NCBI GenBank assembly: GCA_036186865.1
Contig: AP025054.1
Coordinates: 6,367,060 to 6,431,059 of the forward strand
Source of the DNA: Eustoma russellianum
Lineage: Eukaryota; Streptophyta; Magnoliopsida; Gentianales; Gentianaceae
Reading direction: 5' to 3'
Length of the DNA stretch: 64,000 nt
In this document: positions 57,001 to 64,000 of the stretch, piece after piece
How positions within the stretch are numbered: the first letter of the stretch is position 1
How the letters are laid out: each line of letters starts with the position of its first letter
Translations under genes and position numbers: made by a program
The notes under the pieces: model-generated
Told to the model about the DNA's origin: nothing
Database searches by the model: none
Seen by the model: the letters and a program-made list of their open reading frames with translations, nothing else

Positions 57001-59804
57001 GGCTTTATATACAAAATTTTTACTTTAAAAAAGCATATACAGTTGACTATTCACTTTCTTCAAGGAGGAGATAATGCTTATCAATTTGGTTATTTGGTAA
57101 CTTTTGCACAACAAAAGAAAAGGGAAAGAGAAGGGGGGTGGGGGGGTTAAAATGGATAAGACAAGGAAGCAACCAAAATTCATACAAACCTTGCCAACAA
57201 GTACCACAGAAAGGGTGACCACAAGCAGCAGCACTCATCATGCCAGCCGGATATGTATCAAAGCAGATCCCACATGTCAGCTGCAGAAAAGTCGTGAGTT
57301 AAACTTTAATCATTAGATAGAGGAGTTGGAGGGAAGCAGTACGATTAATAGATTCAGTAAAATCCCATTCTTTTATCAAGAAAAGCAGGAGTAACCATTC
57401 ATTTGGCTTTTATATAAATAAATAAATAAGCACAAAACCATAACAAGTGGCAACCTCAATGTCTAATCACCTCTTTGGAATCAGGAAGCGGAACAGAATA
57501 CTCCAACAATCCAACAGCCCTTCGGACTTTTCCTTCATCAGCAAACCACTCATCATTCACTTTACTGACACTCCTGCTCAAAATTTTAATGCACCAGAAA
57601 TCAACCCAACATGTACTTAATTACAAGATAGGTACAGGGTGCAAAAGGTAGACTGACTCAGAGCACAAAACCCCGAAAGATGCAAGAAATTAGACCTAAT
57701 ATCAATGTTTCTGCATTCTGCAGAAACACAGGGCAGTACTAGCATTGCTGAATGTCTAAAGCAGGTGCCTCATGCACCAGCTTGCTTGCAGCATCTAGCA
57801 TTCCAATTGCTCAGTTTGTTCTGCACTAGACTTTCAACAAGCAGGACAAAAATAAATCCAAAAACAAAAGAAGCCAGGTTGGTCTGAAATTATGGAGATG
57901 CTATGATTTCATAATAACGTTGAGAAACTATAATTAATCTATCCAGTGAACACAGAAGAAGATGAGCTTACCAATTATAGTGGCGAAGCAAGATACTAGC
58001 AGCAAACCGAGAAATTGAAAGAACAGAAGCTATTTGTGTAATGCTTTCCTCTTGGCGCTGCCGAATATCAGCCTCACTCAAGATAGTATAGTATGACTGG
58101 CACATCAATCAGGTATTTAGTGTAAGAATGTGAAGAAATCAATCAAAGTCAAGCACATTTTTCAGATTAAAACAGAAATGCTATGTTCACAAGCAAGAAA
58201 AGAAGGGTAGTAAGTCAAAGCATCGCATGCTCATTGTCAGCAAACATGCTTCAACCATTAGCAGAAAAAAGAAACAGCAAGGCCAAGGAAAATTGGAAGT
58301 AAAGACTGCAATTGAAATAATCCCATGTATATGTCTACTCTCCACTACGACTAATAAAAGCATCTGGTTCTACTTAGTGAAACAATATTAACTTGGAACC
58401 ACTATTTACTTCTTACCTTGGTAAGAAAGTGGCACCGCAGTTATAACCTGACTTAAATATGAATATTATGAGCTCCTGGAAAATCTAGCTCAGATTTTCG
58501 CACTTTGCAGCATCAGGTGCTCATCTAGCCGGCAGCACAATGTATCTCGAGGTTAATTACTTCTATGGGTATGCAGTCAGATTTTGTCTAACTTGGTAGC
58601 AGATCTCATGTCCCGGTTAATTCTCTTATAGTTTTATTCGAAGGTGAAGCCAGGACAACGGGCTTAGAGAAATCAGTGGGAAAAGGTCTTAGAAATTTTG
58701 ACGTGACTTCTAGAGAATATCCGTTTTCTACAAGCTATGTCAGGGAAGAAAATATCAAGTTATTTGATCATCACATAACTAGCCTTCAGAAAAGTCATCA
58801 TCAACCCGAGCATTGATTTCAATGTTGTATAAACCTAAATGACTAAGTAACCTTGGAAGATGAAAGGAAAATAACACAGACACTAATTTATCACAATCCC
58901 AATAACGGAGGTGGTTTCTCCAACGTAAAGTTTATACTTCATATTTATTGACCTTAAATTTTCATGTCTTCAGTCTCTCAATTTAACCTGATCAATAATT
59001 ATTCATTTACAGTCGGTTACAGCCACTACAACTATGTGAAGGTATTTTCAATGTTGAGGGGATAAGTTGTCCCCTGTCTCCAAGCCTTGATCGGCATAGA
59101 TACTTAACCCAACCGAGACAAATATCCTGTCCACATCCATGGACTAACCATACGAAGAATTGAAGTGATATCCTTTGACAATGTAAACATGGAATCCATG
59201 GGCATAATGCGTCATAAAGGTATATCTAGGCACATAAACTGCCAAATACTGAAAATGGCAGAAATTGACAAGACAAATCAAAAAAAAAAAAAAAAGGCAT
59301 AATAAAGCTATACATAGTATTGATTACAGTAAAAGAGTAAAGCACCGATAGCTTAGTTTCTATCTAAACAAAAGTACGGTCATGATCGACAAGACAAAAA
59401 CATAGCTTAAGAATTCTTCCTAGCTTTCACCTCAACCTCAATAAATGCACCGAAAGGAAGTAATTCGTGACGAGCCAAAAATCGCATTTTCTTAATTATC
59501 GACTGGATTATCACTCAAGCAAATAACCAGCTGAAAAAACCAAATCACCTAGCAAAAATCATCTTCATTTCCAGCTAATAAATCCGAAGATCCACCAAAA
59601 GAGAATAATGATCGAATTCAAAGAAACAACACGCACCTCGAAGCGGTGATGTGAAGGATGATCATCGGAATCTTCAGAATCATTGTCGATGAAGTCATGG
59701 TCCATGATGGCGTCAGCATCATCGGAGTCGGCACCGTCACCGCTGTAGAAGTCCTCGTCCAATGACTCGGCATCGTGCATCATCAACTCGTCCTCAGAAT
59801 CCAT
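45007..59804 (-). CDS. ARI8: ARIADNE-type RBR E3 ubiquitin ligase (ARI7/ARI8-like)
   Basis: Fifteen exons in minus order: 59804-59637, 58096-57972, 57573-57471, 57280-57190, 56129-55957, 49816-49712, 49597-49509, 48684-48577, 48491-48401, 48306-48217, 48104-48057, 46388-46317, 46238-46139, 46058-45929 and 45286-45007. The sum is 1773 nt, 590 aa, all GT-AG and in phase. The N-terminus is acidic (MDSEDELMMHDAESLDEDFY). RING1 starts near residue 135 (CGICFDTYPAG, CGHPFCGTCW); the IBR follows (CPDPSCEAAVG, WCPAPGCDYAVDF). RING2 spans about 293-330 with CPKCKRPIEKNQGCMHITC, where Cys306 is the expected thioester-forming catalytic residue. Then come the Ariadne domain and a C-terminal RanBP2-type finger (WSCQHCTYANVKEATVCHVC). 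RBR ligases take ubiquitin from an E2 onto the RING2 Cys and then to the substrate. The gene looks intact; ARI8 rather than ARI7 is a guess. Confidence 0.95.
46615..46740 (+). repeat. SINE-like repeat copy in ARI intron
   Basis: It contains AACAACCTCTGTGTGTTTCC, CACGTGGGTAAGGTTGCGTA, CATCCGACCCCGCC, the GAGGAACCTCTAAGGTAATG block and the terminal TGTTGTTG. It is one of the best-preserved copies of this family here. Confidence 0.75.
47250..47895. repeat. tandem duplication, about 337-bp unit, in ARI intron 11
   Basis: AATTAATCCGATARCTGGGT, a G-run, TTTTCTAAGAT, CAACAGATATTGAAAGAGAC, CAGCAACAATCTGCTAATTT and GACCGGCCTACATG all occur twice, about 337 bp apart. The G-run is 18 long in the first unit (47314-47331) and 12 in the second (47652-47663). 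The few other differences imply a recent duplication. Confidence 0.85.
48769..48800. repeat. CT microsatellite
   Basis: A TCTCTC run interrupted once by ATC, in intron 7 of the ARI gene. Confidence 0.9.
51422..52385 (-). pseudogene. LINE ORF1-type (DUF4283 and zinc knuckle) remnant
   Basis: The minus-strand frames begin near 52383 (MKKFVEDRWSAKGLL) and pass a WNEKLMLNSIPFWV segment, GSLVGKPMF and FFARICVKISAEE. A zinc-knuckle-like PHCLKCKKFGHAC follows, then a Lys/Ser-rich tail up to 51422. This is the plan of the RNA-binding ORF1 of plant LINEs. Several frame changes and stops are present. It lies within intron 5 of the ARI gene, in the same orientation as the gene. Confidence 0.75.
52985..53995 (-). 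pseudogene. LINE ORF2 endonuclease remnant
   Basis: On the minus strand, IKFACWNVRGLNSS (about 53980-53938) is the start of the exonuclease-endonuclease-phosphatase domain. An open frame 53567-53118 has SGFNIILNGKEILEERG, FEFTWSYN, YSKIDHIFCN and the catalytic-end SSDHSP. It continues into the endonuclease-RT linker (KFSDISGRVHSAMANLKNAQ, about 53110-53050). No RT follows. The domain would nick target DNA; here it is truncated and decayed. Confidence 0.85.
54190..54570 (+). pseudogene. copia RNase H remnant
   Basis: The plus-strand frames show TWISKKQSVVARSSAE near 54218-54265, then VYCDNILAISKTENPVQ near 54364 and, after a stop and shift, DQLADILTKPIS near 54457. This is the C-terminal RNase H of a Ty1/copia element other than the one at 3-13 kb. 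There are no LTRs nearby. Confidence 0.8.
54571..55956. other. ARI intron 5, remaining part
   Basis: Noncoding intron sequence with a CA/TA-rich stretch (54580-54665) and a 25-base G run (55263-55287). No gene was recognised. Confidence 0.5.
58150..59630. other. ARI intron 1
   Basis: The first intron (58097-59636) is AT-rich and contains no coding sequence or recognisable complete element. A long first intron directly after the initial acidic exon may carry regulatory sequence, but none can be named. Confidence 0.5.
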
Positions 59805-59829
59805 TTCCTTCACCCCTAACCTCAAATTT

Positions 59830-60325
59830 TAGATTACCACGCCTAAATAACAGAGATTGATTCAGCAGGTCAAATGAGCAAATTTTGATTCTGATTATTA
59901 CTCGCGGCTCGCAGTTGTTTCTTTGTTTGGGTGGATGAAAAGAAGAAAACAAATACGAGGTAGGTTATGTGTATGATGAAACATTGAAATTAAAATGTAT
60001 ACAGAATATAAGAAACGAAGAGTAATATATTTTGGGGATCTTTTTTAACTGTCCCTCAGGTTAAGTTCTTGTCTGCCTTTTCCTATTTTTACAATTTTTT
60101 CTATTTTAGTGGTCCTACTTCCTTCATAAAGCATGGATTATTTTCAAGTCAAAATTCACGCCTTAAAATTTTGATTAAAGGGTAAGACTACAACAACATT
60201 ACCCACCTTTATACATGTACACAACCATATATACGCATAAGCATATATGTGTATGTATGCATCTGTATATGCATGTCTGTATACATGTATCTGTGCATGT
60301 ATATATACATATGGTGTGTGTGTGT
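59830..60325 (-). promoter_or_regulatory. upstream region of the ARI gene
   Basis: This holds the probable 5' leader and promoter (59830-60000), then AT-rich sequence and an alternating purine-pyrimidine stretch (60230-60330, TGTATGTATGCATC and a GT run). No motif could be assigned firmly. Confidence 0.35.
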
Positions 60326-60595
60326 GTTAAATTAGAAATAAGGACAACGACAACATTACCTCACTGTCTTATAAGTTTCCGTCTATGGTAGGGTATGGGT
60401 CTCGGATGTACGTAACGGTACCTATGTATTAGAAACACACAGATGTTGTTTCCTGATGACCCATAATGAATATTGCGTCAAGTTATGTCGATCAGCTGCT
60501 ATTTCATAATATGAGAAGCGCAGCGAATTTAGTGAGTCATTTTACTTTATTCCATCATATTCTAAAGTTAAATAAGAGTATATTTAATTCCATTG
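60326..60595 (-). repeat. long copy of the SINE-like TTG-ended repeat (reverse)
   Basis: Read on the minus strand: AGTGAAATGACTCACTAAATT-like start, CTGCGCTTCTCATATTATGA, AATAGCAGCTGATCGACATA, TTCATTATGGGTCATCAGG, GTGTTTCTAATACATAGG and CATCCGAGACCC, ending in GTTGTCGTTGTCC. It is the most complete left half in the window. Confidence 0.75.
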
Positions 60596-61014
60596 GAAAT
60601 GGAATGTAGAAATAAGGACAAAACACATCATTTATATATATTTATATTAGATAGCATACCTATATGTCAAAAGAGATCTAATAATGCTGAAAAGGTCCTT
60701 TGATTCTCAATGAAGCAAGTAAAGGAGAATGCTATAATAGATGGAAATTGGGCCTGAAACAAATATATATATCCATTATTTGTATGTTTCTTATTGAATA
60801 ATGATATTCCCATTATTTCTTAGTGAATAATGAGTAATGCTGAATATGCTATGTAGTTGCTCAGAAGCATTATAAATATCTGCTAACAGGTTAAAAACTA
60901 GCTTTATTGCCTTCAATAACATTAATTTACAAACTATGCAGTTACTTAACATCATTTTAATTTTAAAAAATATAAAATTAAAATTCTTTAACATTTCTCC
61001 TATAACAACAAGAA

Positions 61015-61145
61015 TAATACCCAGTATATCCCAACGACAACAAAAGCTATCGCTAGGGCCTGGGAGATTGAGAGGCAGACAAACTATACTTCCATCATAA
61101 AGAATAAAGAGTTTGCTTCCAGTGAAACTCACGGCTCTAGGTGTA
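61015..61145. repeat. repeat block shared with 44095-44220
   Basis: CAGTATATCCCAACGACAAC, AAAGCTATCGCTAGGGCCTG and a following AGAGGCAGACAAAC stretch correspond to the block at 44101. The CAACGACAAC end suggests another TTG-ended SINE in reverse orientation. Confidence 0.5.
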
Positions 61146-61579
61146 CCTGCATAGATAACACAATAATAGGAACATTTTATGTTTCTATTATTATTATATA
61201 ATAGGAACATTTCTTCTAAAAATTTAAATTATTTATACATGTATATCAATATATATATATATGTGTGTGCGTGTGTGTATTACCCTTGCACATCAAGGTT
61301 ATTTTCCCGATCATATAGTTACCTCAAAATATGACAAGAACATAAGGGTACAAGTAAATGGAAACATGTTATTTCATATACTGAGTGCATCATACAATGA
61401 ACAGTGTTGCAATAATTAGCACAATTATGTAAAGTCAACATTTTCTTTGAGGTCTAAAACAAGTTTAACTAAGCAATTTTAAACATTTCTTCAGCTGATT
61501 TTACATTGATGCTCCTTCGAAATTTCCTTCTCCATGCATCTGGATTTGATAAAATTAGAATTTTATCAAAACACTTTCC

Positions 61580-61835
61580 ATGTTGAATAAAGTCCGGACA
61601 TACGTTCCTTAATTTTGGAATATGATGGAATAAATCAAAATGATTCACAAAATTAGATACGCTTCTAATATGTGAATTAGCAGTTAATCGAAACAGTCTG
61701 ACGCAATTTTCATTATAGGTCATCGGAAAACAACCTCTATGTGTTTCTAACACATGTGTATGGTTGCGTACGTCCGACCACATACCCCGTCATAGGCGGA
61801 AGCCTCTAAGGCACTAGGGTAATATTGTTGTTGTA
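61580..61835 (+). repeat. full-length copy of the SINE-like TTG-ended repeat
   Basis: It contains TTGGAATATGATGGAATAAA, GATTCACAAAATTAGATACG, AATTAGCAGTTAATCG, TTCATTATAGGTCATCGG, GTGTTTCTAACACATGTG, GGTTGCGTACGTCCGACCAC, CCCCGTCATAGGCGGAAGCC and a terminal TTGTTGTTG. It defines the consensus for the other copies. Confidence 0.8.
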
Positions 61836-62337
61836 GAATTTTAGCAAAACTTTGCTTATCAATTAGACAGAAAGATTCAAAAGGGGAAAAAAAGAATTAG
61901 ACAGAAGAACTTGTGCTTAGTGTATTATTAGAGCTAGCTGTAAAGAAATTATGAGTTTCAATTGAACGGTTGTTGCTGCAAAATTTGAATACAAGTTTGT
62001 GTGGATATTCAAACGTGAGAAAACTGAGAAAAATGCACCAAAGCTAGATATAATTTTGTTATTCCTGCGCAGTTAATAAAATTTTATATACTAAAAAAAA
62101 TTATAAGAATTTGCCATGCTTCTAAAATGTGATTCATATAAAAAAAAAATAAACGTTGCATAGCATTAACTTACACGATCCATTAAAATGTGTCATGTTT
62201 TGAAGGTTCATACATTAAAAATATTACGCTTTTAAACATGACAGCTTTTTAGTAACTTGATATTTCCTTTCCTACAAAAATAACTTCATATTATATGATT
62301 GTTAAATATAAGTTAACAAATCTCCTGGTTAATACAT

Positions 62338-62465
62338 TGTACAACAACAAGATTAGTCCATTGCCTTAGAAGCTCTCGCCTATGGTAGATATAGGAGGTT
62401 GGATATATGCAACCATACACATCTGTTAGAAACATACAGATATTGTTTTCCAACGACCCTGATTA
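62338..62465 (-). repeat. SINE-like TTG-ended repeat (reverse, 3' half)
   Basis: Plus strand: ACAACAACAAGATTAGTCC, GAAGCTCTCGCCTATGG, GGATATATGCAACCATAC and CATCTGTTAGAAACATACAG. Only the 3' half of the family is kept. Confidence 0.7.
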
Positions 62466-62624
62466 ATACATTGTATGGAATAAAATCAACCTTCTTTTCT
62501 CGAGATGTATCCGATACAGGTTCATAATCTTCTTGTAATGTGTTATGCCTAGGATATGTCTTTGCGGGTGATCTCTCTTGGGAGTCACTTTAAACCCACG
62601 CCACTATACATTAGTTAGAGATAG

Positions 62625-62870
62625 GGATGTTCAACGAACCAAACAGTTCGCGAGCTGTTCGAGTTTGGTTCATGTTTGGTTCGTATTCGTTCGATAATTG
62701 TCTGTAAACGAGCAGAATTCGAACGGTTTTTTGAGCCGTTTACTAAAACAAGCAGAACTATTCACAAACTGTTCGGCTCGTTTAAACAATTATAGTGTTA
62801 TCGAGCCGAAATCGAACCAATTTTAAAGTTCGTTTAGCTAAACGTATCCGACTCGAAAACCTAGTATTCG
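62625..62870. repeat. TTCG/CGAA-rich dispersed-repeat-like segment
   Basis: The segment is dense in GTTCG, TCGTTTA, CGAACC and GAGCC words (GTTCGCGAGCTGTTCGAGTT, TGTTCGGCTCGTTTAAAC), with self-complementary parts. Its composition differs sharply from the AT-rich flanks. I recognise no coding region or terminal repeats. Confidence 0.5.
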
Positions 62871-63520
62871 GTTTAGAGATAAATTGGTCTGAATATTGGC
62901 ACTTAGGTATATTTGGAGCAAAATGGTCATTCAACTTGCACTAATTTAAGATGATAGTGTTATGCGCTAGCATTATACTTTTTATCCAAGTTAATTTCTT
63001 AATTAAGTAAAATATGTCCTTACGACAGAAATACAACTGTTTGGGAGGCCATATTCGTATGCAATTTGTTTCTGAAAACGTAGGCTTATCCTAGTAAATA
63101 AATTATTTATCCGAATGTCCAAGAGAAGAAAAGATAGCAATTAATTAGCAGGACGCAAAAAAGTTCTGCAATCCCTCATGGATTGCTTTTTCGATACATG
63201 ATACATGGATAAATGTGGCAGAAAACAGTCCTGTGTTATGGTATATAGATAAATAATGTGATATACCATGCTTGGAAAAAAAATACATTAAAATATTTTA
63301 AAAAATACTCCAAATGTATTTAAAAACATGTAAGAAGTTTGATCGTAGAAATAAGTGAAGCTTGAATTGGATGGGATGAGACCTTACTCTGAATCCAGAA
63401 TTCGGTCTGTGACTATATTCTGAATTGTGAAGAGACCGAACGTTCGGTGCTAGAGACAGAACATTTTATATCCTTACTATATGTAGGAATTTGGTTTCCG
63501 AGTCGCTACCACATAAGACT
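62871..63520. other. intergenic, nothing recognised
   Basis: AT-rich sequence with no coding or repeat signal that I can name. Confidence 0.4.
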
Positions 63521-63522
63521 TA

Positions 63523-64000
63523 ATGTTGTCCGAGTATCTGCACTGCGACTTCAGCGACGCAACTGAAAGTGAGAATAATCAGCTCACCATTGAGGGTAAA
63601 TTTGTACCACAAGTAAGACAATTCAAGTACCTAGGAGTATTTGTACAACAGGATAGGGACATAGATAGTGATGTAGCACACCGAGTTCAGGCAGTCTGGT
63701 GTAGATGGAGGGCGGCCTCAAGGGTGCTGTGTGACAAGAATTTCTCAACTAAATTAAAGAACGGCCATCAATGGTATATAGAACAGAATACTGAGCCATA
63801 AAGAGGTCACAGTCTCAGAAGATGGAAGTGACAGAGATAAGGATGTTGAGGTAGATGTGTGGGCATACAAGGCTAGACCGGATCAGAAATGAGGTGTTTC
63901 AGGAAAGGTTAGGGGTGGCTAATATAGCAGATAAGATAAGAGATGGGAGACTAAGATGGTTTGAGCATTTCAAAAGGAGACAGACAACAGCGTCTATCAG
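63523..64000 (+). pseudogene. plant LINE reverse transcriptase C-terminus, cut by window end
   Basis: The frame 63523-63801 shows VPQVRQFKYLGVFVQQDRDI, DVAHRVQAVWCRWRAAS and VLCDKNFSTKLK, the thumb-and-tail region of plant L1-type RT. A TAA at 63799 and a small deletion break it. Beyond that, frames continue with EIRML, MCGHTRLDRIRNEV and GVANIADKIRDGRLRWFEHF up to the edge. The catalytic palm is absent on the left, so it is a truncated relic. Confidence 0.88.

Overview
The window is a piece of a flowering-plant (eudicot) nuclear genome. Evidence: multi-exon genes with short AT-rich GT-AG introns, LTR retrotransposons with tRNA-iMet-type primer binding sites, tRNA-derived SINEs, plant LINEs, a chloroplast rbcL fragment and an endogenous pararetrovirus fragment. 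I cannot name the species.

Layout. (1) 1-22.3 kb is a transposon block. It holds an old solo LTR (326-1725, minus), a decayed full-length Ty1/copia element with a 3' extra ORF (3094-13304, TSD AATGT) that split a SINE-like repeat, and a very young full-length Ty3/gypsy chromovirus on the minus strand (13437-22300, TSD CCTTC). (2) 22.3-25.1 kb holds two SINEs and a pararetrovirus RT/RNase H relic. (3) 25154-31784 (+) is an apparently intact AINTEGUMENTA-like AP2 gene of BABY BOOM type: nine exons including a 9-nt microexon, 718 aa. (4) 32844-34657 (-) is a two-exon Ycf20-like chloroplast protein gene, 223 aa. (5) 36093-43064 (+) is a metallophosphoesterase gene related to Arabidopsis At3g03305. 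It is dead: frameshifts, two stops, and a 1387-bp solo LTR inserted exactly inside a coding exon. (6) About 43160-43385 is an rbcL fragment of plastid origin. (7) 45007-59804 (-) is an intact 15-exon ARIADNE RBR E3 ubiquitin ligase, 590 aa, whose long introns hold LINE and copia debris and a tandem duplication. (8) 59.8-64 kb is repeat-rich and ends in a LINE reverse-transcriptase C-terminus that runs off the edge.

The most unusual item is the young gypsy element. Its gag-pol reading frame is interrupted three times by short (87, 73 and 67 nt), phase-consistent GT-AG introns, two of them with CTAAC branch-like motifs. Removing them restores family-typical protein across each junction. After removal and correction of one homopolymer base, the exons total an exact multiple of three. 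Splicing may therefore separate genomic RNA from protein-coding RNA in this family.

The cellular genes (developmental transcription factor, plastid membrane protein, phosphoesterase relic, E3 ligase) are unrelated in function. There is no operon-like logic; the window mainly records successive transposon insertions around and inside genes.
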